Positions 54,204 to 63,929 of a DNA stretch of 64,000 nt are shown one piece after another (position 1 is the stretch's first letter; each line of letters starts with the position of its first letter). Position numbers and translations under genes: made by a program. The DNA is from Rhodobacter sp. SY28-1. GTDB taxonomy: Bacteria; Pseudomonadota; Alphaproteobacteria; Rhodobacterales; Rhodobacteraceae. The notes under the pieces were generated by a model that saw nothing but the letters and a program-made list of their open reading frames with translations, searched no databases and was not told the DNA's origin. The stretch spans positions 1 through 64,000 of the forward strand of contig NZ_STGH01000005.1 of NCBI RefSeq assembly GCF_005222785.1. The letters run 5' to 3'.

Positions 54204-55028
54204 ATGAGCCATGCCGCGCTTGAAGCCGCCATCGAAGCCGCCTGGGAGGCGCGGGACGGGATTTCTCCGGCCACGAAGGGCGAGGTGCGGGACGCCATCG
54301 AGGCGACGCTGACGGCGCTGGATTCGGGGTCGCTGCGGGTGGCGGAAAAGCGCGGGAACGACTGGCATGTCAACCAGTGGGCCAAAAAGGCAGTCCTTCT
54401 GTCGTTCCGTCTGACCGACATGTACGAGATTTCCGGGTCGAATGGCGGGTCGAACTGGTGGGACAAGGTCCCATCGAAATGGCAGGGGTGGGGCGCGAAC
54501 CAGTGGCGTGACGCCGGGTTCCGTGCCGTTCCCGGGTCGATCGTGCGGCGGTCGGCCTATATCGCCAAGGGCGTGGTGCTGATGCCGTCCTTCGTCAACA
54601 TCGGGGCCTATGTCGATGAAGGCTCGATGGTGGACGGCTGGGCCACCGTGGGGTCCTGCGCGCAGATCGGGAAGAACGTGCACCTGTCGGGGGGCGTCGG
54701 AATCGGCGGGGTGCTGGAGCCGATGCAGGCGGGGCCGACGATCATCGAGGACAACTGCTTCATCGGCGCGCGGTCCGAGGTGGTCGAGGGATGCATCGTC
54801 CGCGAAGGCTCGGTCCTGGGGATGGGGGTCTTCATCGGCAAGTCCACCAAGATCGTCGACCGGGAAACCGGGGAAGTCATGTATGGCGAGGTCCCGGCGG
54901 GGTCGGTGGTCGTGGCGGGGTCCATGCCGTCGAAGGGCGGGATCAACCTTTACTGCGCGGTGATCGTGAAGAAGGTCGATGCGCAGACCCGGTCGAAGAC
55001 CAGCATCAACGAACTCTTGAGGGCCTGA
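54204..55028 (+). CDS. dapD: Tetrahydrodipicolinate N-succinyltransferase
   Basis: DapD makes N-succinyl-2-amino-6-ketopimelate in the succinylase route to lysine and DAP. The 274-residue product has the N-terminal helical domain (residues 1-100) and the hexapeptide-repeat left-handed helix ([55 protein letters not shown]). GGGAAA precedes the start. Two small genes and dapE follow. Confidence 0.97.
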   Translation: MSHAALEAAIEAAWEARDGISPATKGEVRDAIEATLTALDSGSLRVAEKRGNDWHVNQWAKKAVLLSFRLTDMYEISGSNGGSNWWDKVPSKWQGWGANQWRDAGFRAVPGSIVRRSAYIAKGVVLMPSFVNIGAYVDEGSMVDGWATVGSCAQIGKNVHLSGGVGIGGVLEPMQAGPTIIEDNCFIGARSEVVEGCIVREGSVLGMGVFIGKSTKIVDRETGEVMYGEVPAGSVVVAGSMPSKGGINLYCAVIVKKVDAQTRSKTSINELLRA

Positions 55029-55030
55029 GG

Positions 55031-55378
55031 ATGCGCAGCTTCGGGGCTTTCCTGTTTCTGGCAGTTTCGGCGACATCGCTTGCCGCCGGGCCGTTCGACG
55101 GACTTTACCGGCCGGATGGGCTGGAGGGCTGGGACTGCACGTCCGTCGGCCAGGATGGCGGCGCGCTGGCGGTGCAGGACGACGTGTATTACGGCGTCGA
55201 AAGCGCCTGCCAGCTGACCAATCCCGTGGCGGTGAACGGTATGTCGGCGGTGCTGTATGACGGCGAATGCAACGGCGAGGGTGAGTCTTATTCCAAACGC
55301 ATCATGATGATGCGGGTGCCGGAGGGGCTTGCGGTGATCCAGGATGGTTATGTGAACCTGTTGAGGTCCTGCCAATGA
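55031..55378 (+). CDS. Small exported protein, 115 residues
   Basis: A signal peptide (MRSFGAFLFLAVSATSLA) precedes a short domain with four cysteines (WDCTSVG, ESACQLT, GECNGEG and RSCQ at the very end), so two disulfides are likely in the periplasm. I do not know the family. It starts two bases after dapD stops and overlaps the next gene by four bases, so it belongs to the dapD-dapE unit by position, not by function as far as I can tell. Confidence 0.8.
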   Translation: MRSFGAFLFLAVSATSLAAGPFDGLYRPDGLEGWDCTSVGQDGGALAVQDDVYYGVESACQLTNPVAVNGMSAVLYDGECNGEGESYSKRIMMMRVPEGLAVIQDGYVNLLRSCQ

Positions 55379-55719
55379 GTGACGCTCCGGAGGACGGCGG
55401 CAAACCCAAGCGCCCGCAGCAGGTCTACTCCCTGATCGTCGAGGTCGGCCGCAAGGAGGGCGACGGGTTGCCGCCCAAGGCTACGGGCGCGGCGCTCTTG
55501 TGCTATGCCTCGGGCGTCGACGAGGCCGAGGCGGTGCGCGAGACGGTGGCGATCCTGAAAGAGGCCGACCTGTCGCCACTGGAGGTGCAGGGTCTGGGCA
55601 ATCTGGAAGAACGGCTGAAGTCGGGCGAGGAAATTGACGACGAGGAACGCTTCCTGATGGAGCGGGCCTTGAAGGAGAACTCGGTCATCGTGGCCGAGAT
55701 CACGCCGTTCTTCGACTGA
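55375..55719 (+). CDS. Conserved hypothetical protein between dapD and dapE
   Basis: The 114-residue soluble acidic product (VYSLIVEVGRKEGDG, ATGAALLCYASGVDEAEAVRETVAILKEADLSPLEV, EERLKSG) has no domain I can name. It overlaps the upstream gene by four bases and lies 81 bases before dapE. The pattern of alternating charge suggests a small mixed alpha/beta fold. Confidence 0.8.
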   Translation: MSDAPEDGGKPKRPQQVYSLIVEVGRKEGDGLPPKATGAALLCYASGVDEAEAVRETVAILKEADLSPLEVQGLGNLEERLKSGEEIDDEERFLMERALKENSVIVAEITPFFD

Positions 55720-55800
55720 CCCCACGCCACGGTCGCCTTGCGGTTGCAGGCTTGACCGCTAGCCGCTAGGGATGCCTTCCTTGCCCGAACTGTGGACCAG

Positions 55801-56955
55801 ATGATGCCTTTCGATCCTTTAGACCCTGTCGACCTGACTGCGCGGCTGATCCGGTGCCCGTCGGTGACTCCGGCCGAGGGCGGGGCGATTGCGCTGTTGG
55901 CCGAGGTGCTGGGCGAGGCGGGCTTTGCCTGCACGCGGGTCGACCGGGGCGGGATTGCCAACCTTTATGCGCGCTGGGGCAAGCAGGGGGCGAACAAGGC
56001 GTTCGGGTTCAACGGGCATACCGACGTGGTGCCGGTAGGAGACGTGGCGGCCTGGCGGCATGATCCGTTCGGGGCCGAGGTGAAGGACGGGGTGATGTAT
56101 GGCCGGGGCGCCTGCGACATGAAGTCGGGGGTGGCGGCCTTTGTCGCGGCGGCTGTGGATTTCGTGCGCGAGACGCCCCCCGACGGCGCGGTGATCCTGG
56201 CGATCACCGGCGACGAGGAAGGCGAGGGCAAGGACGGCACGGTGGCGATCCTGGACTGGATGGCGTTCAACGGCGAGCGGATGACGCATTGCCTGGTGGG
56301 CGAGCCGACCTGCCCGAACGAGATGGGCGAGATGATGAAGATCGGCCGTCGCGGCAGCATGACGGCGCGGATCACGGTGACGGGGGTGCAGGGGCATTCG
56401 GCCTATCCGCACCGGGCGAAGAACCCCCTGTCAGCGCTGGTGAAGTTGCTGGCCAAGCTTGACGCCGAGCCGCTGGACCGGGGGACGCAGCATTTCGACC
56501 CCTCGACGCTTGCGATCACCACGATCGACTGCGGCAACCCGGCCTCGAACGTGATTCCGGCGCAGGCGACGGCCACGGTGAACATCCGGTTCAACGATAC
56601 CCATTCCGGCGACACGCTGTCGGCCTGGCTGCGGCATGAGGCCGAAGCGGTGGCCGAGGCTTCGGGCTGCGAGATCGGGCTGAAGATTTCCGTGTCGGGC
56701 GAGGCGTTCCTGACCCCGCCGGGTGAGTTGTCGGCGCTGGTGGCGCGCGCTGTGCAGGCCGAGACGGGGAAGAAGCCGGTCGCCTCGACCAGCGGCGGGA
56801 CATCGGATGCGCGGTTCGTCAAGGACCATTGCCCGGTGATCGAGTTCGGCCTGGTCGGCAAAACCATGCACCAGGTCGATGAGCGGGTGGAAATCGCGCA
56901 TATCCAGCAGCTGAAGTCGATCTATGGCCGCATCCTGCGGGAGTATTTCGCATGA
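55801..56955 (+). CDS. dapE: Succinyl-diaminopimelate desuccinylase
   Basis: DapE is a two-zinc deacylase of the lysine/DAP route. The 384-residue product has the metal motifs [33 protein letters not shown] and the later HCLVGEPT and dimer-domain [10 protein letters not shown]. The start codon is the first of two adjacent ATGs. A GTG nine bases upstream is also possible. It overlaps the GNAT gene by four bases. Confidence 0.96.
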   Translation: MMPFDPLDPVDLTARLIRCPSVTPAEGGAIALLAEVLGEAGFACTRVDRGGIANLYARWGKQGANKAFGFNGHTDVVPVGDVAAWRHDPFGAEVKDGVMYGRGACDMKSGVAAFVAAAVDFVRETPPDGAVILAITGDEEGEGKDGTVAILDWMAFNGERMTHCLVGEPTCPNEMGEMMKIGRRGSMTARITVTGVQGHSAYPHRAKNPLSALVKLLAKLDAEPLDRGTQHFDPSTLAITTIDCGNPASNVIPAQATATVNIRFNDTHSGDTLSAWLRHEAEAVAEASGCEIGLKISVSGEAFLTPPGELSALVARAVQAETGKKPVASTSGGTSDARFVKDHCPVIEFGLVGKTMHQVDERVEIAHIQQLKSIYGRILREYFA

Positions 56956-57386
56956 GCCTTTCCGATACCCTGAAGATCGAGGTGACGCAGGACATCCCGA
57001 CCTGCCAGGCCCTGCGCCGGGTGGTGTTCATCGACGAACAGGGCGTCAGCGAGGCGGATGAGGTCGACGGGCTGGATGGCCGGGCGATCCATCTTCTGGC
57101 CTGGGACGGGGAGTGTCCGGTGGGCACGGCGCGACTGCTGGTCAAGGGTGCTGTCGGCAAGATCGGCCGGGTCTGCGTGCTGCCCGAGGCACGGGGGCTG
57201 GGCCTGGGTGCGGCGCTGATCCGGTCGGCGCTGGAGGAGCTGGGGCGGATCCCGGGAGTGTCCGAGGCCTATCTGGGCTCGCAGTCGCATGCGACCGGGT
57301 TCTACGAAAAGTTGGGCTTTCAGGTCGAGGGCGAGGAGTTCCTGGACGCAGGGATTCCCCACCGGCACATGCGTCTCGCCCTTTGA
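56952..57386 (+). CDS. GNAT-family N-acetyltransferase
   Basis: The 144-residue product has the acetyl-CoA binding core [21 protein letters not shown] and the C-terminal [27 protein letters not shown] typical of the ElaA-like or YjcF-like GNAT group. The acceptor cannot be told. It is coupled to dapE by a four-base overlap. After it lies a decayed copy of a dispersed repeat. Confidence 0.92.
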   Translation: MSLSDTLKIEVTQDIPTCQALRRVVFIDEQGVSEADEVDGLDGRAIHLLAWDGECPVGTARLLVKGAVGKIGRVCVLPEARGLGLGAALIRSALEELGRIPGVSEAYLGSQSHATGFYEKLGFQVEGEEFLDAGIPHRHMRLAL

Positions 57387-57396
57387 ACGGCGGTTT

Positions 57397-57495
57397 TCAA
57401 GCGGAGCGCTGACGCGCAAGTCCTTTGTCTCTCGGCTTTGCGTGAAGGACGCAAATCCGCTCGGGCCGAAGGTGAGTATTTGGGACATGGGCAAA
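57397..57495 (+). repeat. Dispersed repeat, decayed copy 3, with end motif
   Basis: Begins with GAGCGCTGACGCGC and CCTTTGTCTC, matching the start of the 61052-61172 copy. It ends (57474-57495) with GAGTATTTGG followed by GACATGGGCAAA, matching 8275-8296 on the other strand with one mismatch. The middle does not align. It fills the gap before rnr. Confidence 0.6.
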
Positions 57496-57542
57496 TACGG
57501 GTCGGGTAGTCTTGCGCCGGTTGGCGTGCTAGGTCTGCGGGC

Positions 57543-59774
57543 ATGAAACCTTTGCCCTCCAAGGATGAAATCCGTCAGTGGATTTCCGAGAACCCCGGCC
57601 TTTCGGCCAAGCGTGACATTGCCAAGGCCTTCGGCATCAAGGGCGATGCGCGGATCGAGTTGAAAGCCCTGTTGCGCGAGCTGGAGAGCGAAGGCGTGGT
57701 CGAGAAATCCGGCCGTCGCTTTCGCGAGCCAGGGGTGTTGCCGCCTGTGGCGGTGCTGCAGGTGCTGCCGCCGGATGCGCAGGGCGATCTTTATGCCAAG
57801 CCGCTGGAGGAGGGGGTGGACGACAGCCCCCGCATCCTCATCATCCCGAAGAAGGGCGATCCGGCGCTTGGCGCGGGCGACCGGATCCTCGCGCGGCTGG
57901 CGAAGGTCGATCTGGACGATTACGCCTATGAAGCGCGGCTGATCCGGGCGCTGGGGTCGAACCCCAGGAAGGTGCTGGGAATCTTCCGGCTGGGCGCCGA
58001 GGGCGGGCGGGTCGTGCCGACCGAGAAGGGCTCGGACAAGGAATGGCGCGTGGCCGCCGACATGACCGGCGGCGCGCGGGATGGCGAGCTGGTCGAGGCC
58101 GAAGCGGTGGGCGCGCGGCGTCTGGGGCTGCCGGCAGCGCGGGTCACGGTCCGGCTGGGCGACCCCGCGGGGCCGCGGGCGGCGTCTCTGATCGCGATCC
58201 ATCAGCATGGCATCCCGGATGTCTTCCCTGATGCGGTGATCGCCGAGGCGGATCGGGCGGAACCTGTCGGGATGACGGGACGTGAGGATCTGCGCGAGGT
58301 GCCGCTGCTGACCATCGACCCGGTCGATGCGCGGGACCGGGACGATGCGGTCTATGCGGAAGCGGATACGGACCTTGGCAATGTGGGCGGCTTCGTGATC
58401 TGGGTCGCGATTGCCGATGTGGCGCATTATGTGACGCCGGGGTCAGCCCTGGACCGCGAGGCGCGCAAGCGGGGGAATTCGACCTATTTCCCCGACCGGG
58501 TGGTGCCGATGCTGCCGGACATCCTGTCGGGCGATCTGTGTTCCCTGCATGAAGGCGTGGACCGGGCCTGTCTGGCGGTGCGGATGGTGATCGACGCGGG
58601 CGGGCACAAGCGGGGACATCGCTTTGTCCGCGGCATGATGCGGTCGGTGGGATCCCTGCATTACGCGCAGGTGCAGGCGGCGGTGGATGGGGCGCCGGAT
58701 GAGAAGACCGCGCCGCTGGTCGAGCCGGTGCTGAAGCCCCTGTACGCCGCCTATGCCGCGTTGAAACGCGCGCGGGAGGGGCGGCAGCCTTTGGACCTGG
58801 AGCTGCCGGAGCGGAAGATCGAGCTGGACGCCGAGGGCAAGGTCGTCTCGGTCGCCTTCAAGGAGCGGCTGGAGGCGCACAAGCTGATCGAGGAGTTCAT
58901 GATCCTCGCCAATGTCGCGGCGGCGGAGGAGTTGATCCGGCTGAAGCGGCCCTTGCTGTTCCGGGTGCATGAGGAACCCTCGCCGCTGAAGCTGGAGGGC
59001 TTACGCGAGGTGGCGGAAGGCGCGGGGATGACGCTGGCCAAGGGGCAGGTGTTGCAGACGAAGCACCTGAACCGGCTTTTGTCCCAGGCGCAGGGGACGG
59101 AGTTTGATGAGCTGATCAACCTGTCCACATTGAGGTCGATGACGCAGGCCTATTACCACCCGGAGAATTTCGGGCATTTCGGGCTGGCGCTGCGGAACTA
59201 TGCCCACTTCACCAGTCCAATCCGGCGCTATTCCGACCTGATCGTCCACCGAGCGCTGATTTCGGCGCATGGCTGGGGGAAGGACGGACTGAGCCAATGG
59301 GACGAGGAGAACCTGGAGGAGACGGGGAAGCTTATTTCCGAGGCCGAACGGCGGAGCATGGCGGCGGAGCGGGACACGACGGATCGCTACCTGGCGGCCT
59401 ATCTTGCGGATCGGGTCGGGGCGGAGTTCGCCGGGCGGATCTCGGGCGTGCAGCGGTTCGGGGTCTTCGTGCGGCTGGACGAGACCGGGGCGGACGGACT
59501 GATCCCTGTGCGGGCTTTGGGCCGGGAATACTTCAACTATGACGAAGGCAGCCAGACGCTGATGGGATCAGAGACGGGGCTGGTCTTGGGGATCGGGCAG
59601 AAGGTCATGGTGCGGCTGGCCGAGGCGGTGCCAGTGACGGGCGGGTTGATCCTGGACCTGTTGTCGGTCGAAGGCGCGGTGGTGCGGCCCCCGCGACGGA
59701 AGGGGGGGAAGTATCACCCCCGGAAGCCCGCGCAGGCGGCGGCGAAGCGGCGGCTGGTGCGGAAGCGGCGATGA
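57543..59774 (+). CDS. rnr: Ribonuclease R
   Basis: RNase R is the 3'-5' exoribonuclease of structured RNA decay. The 743-residue product has the N-terminal helix-turn-helix-like region (about 10-65), two cold-shock-type domains and the RNB catalytic domain. The catalytic acids are seen in PVDARDRDDAVY. The middle region FTSPIRRYSDLIVHRAL is family-typical. An S1 domain (FAGRISGVQRFGVFVRLDETGADG) and a short K/R tail close it. The stop overlaps the transglycosylase start by four bases. Confidence 0.97.
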   Translation: MKPLPSKDEIRQWISENPGLSAKRDIAKAFGIKGDARIELKALLRELESEGVVEKSGRRFREPGVLPPVAVLQVLPPDAQGDLYAKPLEEGVDDSPRILIIPKKGDPALGAGDRILARLAKVDLDDYAYEARLIRALGSNPRKVLGIFRLGAEGGRVVPTEKGSDKEWRVAADMTGGARDGELVEAEAVGARRLGLPAARVTVRLGDPAGPRAASLIAIHQHGIPDVFPDAVIAEADRAEPVGMTGREDLREVPLLTIDPVDARDRDDAVYAEADTDLGNVGGFVIWVAIADVAHYVTPGSALDREARKRGNSTYFPDRVVPMLPDILSGDLCSLHEGVDRACLAVRMVIDAGGHKRGHRFVRGMMRSVGSLHYAQVQAAVDGAPDEKTAPLVEPVLKPLYAAYAALKRAREGRQPLDLELPERKIELDAEGKVVSVAFKERLEAHKLIEEFMILANVAAAEELIRLKRPLLFRVHEEPSPLKLEGLREVAEGAGMTLAKGQVLQTKHLNRLLSQAQGTEFDELINLSTLRSMTQAYYHPENFGHFGLALRNYAHFTSPIRRYSDLIVHRALISAHGWGKDGLSQWDEENLEETGKLISEAERRSMAAERDTTDRYLAAYLADRVGAEFAGRISGVQRFGVFVRLDETGADGLIPVRALGREYFNYDEGSQTLMGSETGLVLGIGQKVMVRLAEAVPVTGGLILDLLSVEGAVVRPPRRKGGKYHPRKPAQAAAKRRLVRKRR

Positions 59775-61033
59775 GGGGCGGGGCAAAACTTTTCGAAAAG
59801 TTTTGCAGAATCCTTCGAAGGATTTTGGTCGCACTTTCGGTCGGTGGAGTGCCCGGCCTGGCAGCGGCGCAGACGATCCTGCCCGATCCGGTGGCGGGGG
59901 TGGAGGAGAAGATGGGCTCTCAGGCCGGGCTGGACGCGTGGATCGAGGGCTTCCGCACCCGGGCGCTGGAGGCTGGCATTCCGGCGGCGACCTTCGACGC
60001 AGCAATGCAAGGGGTGGAGTTCAACCCGAAGGTCGTGGAGCGCGACCGGAACCAGAACGAGTTCACCAAGACGATCTGGGATTACCTGGATACCGCCGTG
60101 TCGGAGGACCGGGTGGCTTTGGGACTGAAGGCCATCGAGAAGAACCGCGACCTGCTGGAGCGGATCGAGGCGGAGTATGGCGTCGAAAAGGAGGTCGTTG
60201 CGGCGGTCTGGGGCCTGGAGAGCGCCTACGGAACCTATCGGGGCGATCTGTCAGTTCTGGGGTCCTTGGCGACGCTGGCCTATGAGGGGCGGCGGGGGGC
60301 GTTCTTCGAGGCAGAGCTGATCGCGGCCTTGCGGATTGTTCAGGGCGGGCATGTGGAGCGGTTCGCAGGGTCCTGGGCAGGGGCAAGCGGGCACACGCAG
60401 TTCATGCCGTCGTCCTGGGAGAAGTTCGCGGTCGATTTCGACGGGGACGGCAAGAAGAACCTCTGGGGCGATGATCCGGCGGATGCGCTGGCCTCCACCG
60501 CGAATTACCTGCGGCACTGGGGTTGGACGAAGGGGCAACCCTGGGGGGTGGAGGTGCGGCTCCCTGCGGGGTTCGACTATGACCAGACGACCGAGCGGGT
60601 GGTGAAGCCTGTGGCCGAATGGCAGGCGATGGGGGTGCGGACGATCCTTGGCGGCGACCTGCCGGACCATGGGCCGGGGTCGATCCTGCTGCCGGGGGGG
60701 CACCGGGGGGCGGCGTTCCTGATCTGGCCGAACTTCCAGGTGATCGAGAAATACAACACGGCGGATGCCTATGTGGTGGCGATCGGCTCGCTGTCAGACC
60801 GGCTGGCCGGGGGGCAGGCGATCCAGTCAGGCTGGCCGCGGGAGTTGCGCGCGCTGACGCTGGAGGAGCGGCGGGAGTTGCAGGACCTGCTGACCAAGGC
60901 CGGGTTCGATGCGGGCGGGGTCGACGGGCGGATGGGACCGAAGACGGTTGCCGCCGTGAAGGCCTTCCAGAAGGCGAAGGGCATGGTGCCGGACGGGTAT
61001 CCAAGCCTTGAGGTGCTGGACCTCTTGCGCTGA
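59771..61033 (+). CDS. Lytic murein transglycosylase, MltB family with peptidoglycan-binding domain
   Basis: The 420-residue exported enzyme cleaves peptidoglycan. The MltB-type catalytic Glu is in VWGLESAYGTYRGD, with GHTQFMPSSWEKFAVDFDGDG later. A C-terminal peptidoglycan-binding domain (ELQDLLTKAGFDAGGVDGRMGPKTVAAVKAFQ, about 350-415) follows. The start ATG overlaps the rnr stop (ATGA). The positive n-region of the signal peptide (KLFEKFCRILRR) is encoded by two palindromes. Confidence 0.95.
   Translation: MRGGAKLFEKFCRILRRILVALSVGGVPGLAAAQTILPDPVAGVEEKMGSQAGLDAWIEGFRTRALEAGIPAATFDAAMQGVEFNPKVVERDRNQNEFTKTIWDYLDTAVSEDRVALGLKAIEKNRDLLERIEAEYGVEKEVVAAVWGLESAYGTYRGDLSVLGSLATLAYEGRRGAFFEAELIAALRIVQGGHVERFAGSWAGASGHTQFMPSSWEKFAVDFDGDGKKNLWGDDPADALASTANYLRHWGWTKGQPWGVEVRLPAGFDYDQTTERVVKPVAEWQAMGVRTILGGDLPDHGPGSILLPGGHRGAAFLIWPNFQVIEKYNTADAYVVAIGSLSDRLAGGQAIQSGWPRELRALTLEERRELQDLLTKAGFDAGGVDGRMGPKTVAAVKAFQKAKGMVPDGYPSLEVLDLLR
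59783..59806. repeat. 24-bp perfect palindrome in transglycosylase signal-peptide codons
   Basis: GCAAAACTTTTC joined to GAAAAGTTTTGC. It encodes part of the positive region of the signal peptide and lies three bases before a second palindrome. It is AT-rich, unlike the flanking genes. Confidence 0.75.
59809..59824. repeat. 16-bp perfect palindrome, second of a pair
   Basis: AATCCTTCGAAGGATT, directly following the first palindrome. The TTCGAA core is shared by both. Together they look like a short palindromic pair absorbed at the 5' end of the transglycosylase gene. Confidence 0.72.
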
Positions 61034-61051
61034 TTCTTCGTGCGGGAACGG

Positions 61052-61172
61052 AATTGAGCGCTGACGCGCGACGACCTTTTGTCTCGTCGTCGGGGCCTGG
61101 CACCCCTCCTCCTCGGTGGAAAGGGGTTTCACCCCCAAACCCCCAAGATGTTTCCAGAAGAGAAAGCCTTGG
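61052..61172 (+). repeat. About 120-bp dispersed repeat, copy 2
   Basis: Reverse complement aligns with 18704-18826 across its length, with nearly equal size (121 and 123 bp). It fills the gap between the transglycosylase gene and the convergent rsmB gene, the same convergent position as copy 1. Confidence 0.8.
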
Positions 61173-61174
61173 GG

Positions 61175-62407
61175 TTAGCTCGGCTTGTGCAGGCGGGCCA
61201 TGAAGAAGCCGTCCATGCCGCCGCGATCGGCCCAATAGTCCGGGCGGAGGCGGAGGGCACCTTCCTGGGTCCACCAGCCTGGGTCGATACCGTCGAGGGT
61301 CGGGCGTTCGACAGTCAAGGTGGGGTTGCGGCTCAGGGCTGCGGTGAGTTGCGCCTCGCCTTCCTCGGGAAAGAGCGAGCAGGTGGAGAAGACCAGGCGG
61401 CCGCCGGGTTTCAGCCAGGTGAGGGCGCGGTCGAGGAGTCGGGATTGGAGGGCGGTGAGGGAGGGAAGCTCGGAGCCGTCCTTGACGAAGGGGAGGTCGG
61501 GGTGGCGGCGGATGGTGCCAGTGGCGGAGCAGGGGGCGTCGAGGAGAATCGCGTCGAAGGGGGCCTCGGGCTGCCAATGGAGGGCGTCGGCGGTGACGAG
61601 GGTGGCTGTCAGGCCGGTGCGGGTGAGGTTGGCTTCGACCCGGGCCATGCGGGGGGCGGAGATGTCGAGGGCGGTGACCTGGGCCCCGTTGGCGGCGAGT
61701 TGCAGGGTCTTCCCGCCGGGGGCGGCGCAGAGGTCGAGGATGCGTTCGCCGGGCTGCGGGGCGAGGAGTTTCGCAGGGAGGGCGGCGGCGGTGTCCTGGA
61801 CCCACCAGCCGCCTTCGGCGTAGCCCGGCAGGGTGGAAAGCTGTCCGGGGGAGCGGAGGCGGAGGCTGCCGGTGGGGAGGATCTCGCCCTCGGGGTGGGG
61901 GAAGCCGTCACGGAGGGTGAGGTCGAGCGGGGGCTCCTGGGACTGGACGGCCTCAATGGCGGTGACGGCGTCGCGGCCGTAGCTGTGGACGAGGGCTTGG
62001 CGGATCCAGCGGGGGAGTTTCTGGACCGGCAGGGTGACGGGGTCGGGCAGCGCGCGGAGGACGGCATTGACGAGGCCGGTCAGGTGGGCGGTGCGCTTGC
62101 CGCCCTGGCGGGTGATCTCCACCGCCGCGTTGACGGTGCCGTGGGCCGGGGCGCCTTGCTCACGTTCCACTACGGCTAGGCGGAGGGTGTTGCGGACGGT
62201 CAGGGGCGGGGATTTGCGGAGGTGTTTCTCCAGCAGTTTGTCCGCCGGTTCCAGGTGGCGGAGCACGGTCTCGGCGAGCCGCAGGGCGCGGGCGCGGTCG
62301 GCGGGGGCGAGGTGGTCTCCGGAGAAATCGGACAGCATCCGGCCTTCGCCGAGGACGCCGTCCAGGATTGCGACTGCGGTGGCGCGTGCGGTGACCCCTT
62401 CGGCCAT
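61175..62407 (-). CDS. rsmB: RsmB 16S rRNA m5C967 methyltransferase
   Basis: The 410-residue product has an N-terminal NusB-like domain (about 1-140) and a C-terminal SAM methyltransferase domain with LDLCAAPGGKTLQL, the two catalytic cysteines in LDAPCSATGT and STCSLFPEE, and DPGWW near the end. The GGKT loop and two-cysteine pattern are diagnostic of RsmB. The start at 62407 faces the small SdhAF4-like gene. Confidence 0.96.
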   Translation of the reverse strand: MAEGVTARATAVAILDGVLGEGRMLSDFSGDHLAPADRARALRLAETVLRHLEPADKLLEKHLRKSPPLTVRNTLRLAVVEREQGAPAHGTVNAAVEITRQGGKRTAHLTGLVNAVLRALPDPVTLPVQKLPRWIRQALVHSYGRDAVTAIEAVQSQEPPLDLTLRDGFPHPEGEILPTGSLRLRSPGQLSTLPGYAEGGWWVQDTAAALPAKLLAPQPGERILDLCAAPGGKTLQLAANGAQVTALDISAPRMARVEANLTRTGLTATLVTADALHWQPEAPFDAILLDAPCSATGTIRRHPDLPFVKDGSELPSLTALQSRLLDRALTWLKPGGRLVFSTCSLFPEEGEAQLTAALSRNPTLTVERPTLDGIDPGWWTQEGALRLRPDYWADRGGMDGFFMARLHKPS

Positions 62408-62478
62408 GTCCGTCCTCTTGCTGGTTCCGGGGGCGGGGTTATATCAGGTGGGAGGGCCACACAAGGAAAGGGTCTGTC

Positions 62479-62649
62479 ATGGACGACGATCTGCCCCCCG
62501 CGGCGAAGCGGGCGCTGGCCGAGGCCGAGGAGCGGCGAAAGGCGGCGGCCTTGAAGGAACCCCTGCCGAAAGAGCTGGGGGGTCGGGACGGGCCGGAGCC
62601 GGTCAGGTACGGGGACTGGGAGAAGAAGGGGCTGGCGGTCGATTTCTGA
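62479..62649 (+). CDS. DUF1674 / SdhAF4-like succinate dehydrogenase assembly factor
   Basis: This 56-residue protein is small but clear. It ends with the DUF1674 signature ELGGRDGPEPVRYGDWEKKG and LAVDF, the C-terminus of SdhAF4 (Sdh8). The N-terminal half is charged and A/E/R-rich (PPAAKRALAEAEERRKAAALKE). In mitochondria and alphaproteobacteria SdhAF4 protects flavinated SdhA during complex II assembly. AAGGAAAGGG precedes the ATG. It diverges from rsmB. Confidence 0.88.
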   Translation: MDDDLPPAAKRALAEAEERRKAAALKEPLPKELGGRDGPEPVRYGDWEKKGLAVDF

Positions 62650-62696
62650 GGGCGGCCTGGGGCCGCTCCTCGTTCGACTTCGTCTCCTCGTCGCTT

Positions 62697-62766
62697 TGTC
62701 CACGGTGGGTATTTGCGGATTGCTGTTTGAATTCAGTCTCTTGCCTGTGGGCGTTAGGGATTTGGA
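62697..62766 (+). repeat. 70-bp palindrome-led element, copy C (partly decayed)
   Basis: TGTCCACGGTGGGTA at 62697-62711 (last bases of the palindrome changed), then 40 bp, then CGTTAGGGATTTGGA at 62752-62766. Internal blocks TTTGAA and CTTG-like TCTTG also fall at the same offsets as in copies A and B. It lies between convergent genes (SdhAF4-like and cupin). Confidence 0.72.
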
Positions 62767-62920
62767 AAGGTGTTTTGGGGGGACTGAAGTCAGCCAGACC
62801 TCGGGCCGGGGTGGCGGCCTGCCGATGGGACCCCCCTCCACCATCCCCTCCAGAGGGGAGGTACAGGATGGACGCTTGGCGCAAGGGGCCCGGTGGGGCG
62901 GTGTTCTCAGGCTAGTCCGT

Positions 62921-63328
<408 letters not shown>

Positions 63329-63444
63329 GGGTGGCTCCCTTGGGGTTTGGCGGGAGCGTAGCAGGGAATTGGGGGGATTGGGGGGCTTCTCGTGCGCCTT
63401 CGGCTTCCCGTCGCTGGGAGGTGAGTGCGGATTGAGAAGATGGG

Positions 63445-63462
63445 CCCCCGCTTGCGCGGGGG
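63445..63462. repeat. REP-like hairpin CCCCCGC/GCGGGGG
   Basis: CCCCCGC (63445-63451), loop TTGC and GCGGGGG (63456-63462). It lies in the 232-bp gap between the cupin gene and the last gene. Palindromes of this kind are common intergenic repeats in alphaproteobacteria. Confidence 0.6.
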
Positions 63463-63560
63463 TGACAAGGCGCGCAAAGGTGACTGGTGCAGTCACGTGT
63501 AGAAGGCCGCGAGGAGTGACGAAGTTTTCGTCGAGCCGGCCTTAACGCAGGCGAGAGCCC

Positions 63561-63929
63561 TTAACGCAGCCGGAAGGTCGCGCTGTCGCCCCTGCCCTGG
63601 TCGACGGTGAAGCGGAGTTTCTCGGCCCCCTGCGCCTCGACCAGCTGGCAGTTGTAGTCGATTTCCATGCCGCTCCAATCCATCTCGCGGCAGAAGTAGC
63701 CGTCTTTCCAGGTCCACTGACCGGTGATGCCCCAGCCCATCGCCGAGCCGTCGATGCGGCCGTCGGGCAGGACGTTGAGCGAGAGGTTGTAGAGACCGAT
63801 CCGCAGCTCGCGGTCCTTGATGAGATCAAGGAAGCGGTCTTTGTCTTTCACAGGTTCGAAGTCCTCGGCCGCGGCCAGTGGCGGCGCGGCGAGCGTGAGG
63901 ATGGAAAGCAAGGCAATCTGGCGCAGCAT
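63561..63929 (-). CDS. Exported protein of unknown function, 122 residues
   Basis: The ATG at 63929 is preceded by GGGGGACC. A signal peptide (MLRQIALLSILTLAAPPLAAA) is followed by a small domain with IGLYNLSLNVLPDGRIDGSAMGWGITGQWTWKDGYFCREMDWSG. The family may be like a secreted stress or envelope protein, but I cannot name it. One CREMD and one NCQLV cysteine suggest a disulfide. A start at 63986 is in frame but lacks a binding site. Confidence 0.82.
   Translation of the reverse strand: MLRQIALLSILTLAAPPLAAAEDFEPVKDKDRFLDLIKDRELRIGLYNLSLNVLPDGRIDGSAMGWGITGQWTWKDGYFCREMDWSGMEIDYNCQLVEAQGAEKLRFTVDQGRGDSATFRLR

Noticed and set aside
63445-63462. CRISPR repeat
   Set aside because: A single palindrome with no second copy at regular spacing and no cas genes. 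It is a REP-like hairpin.
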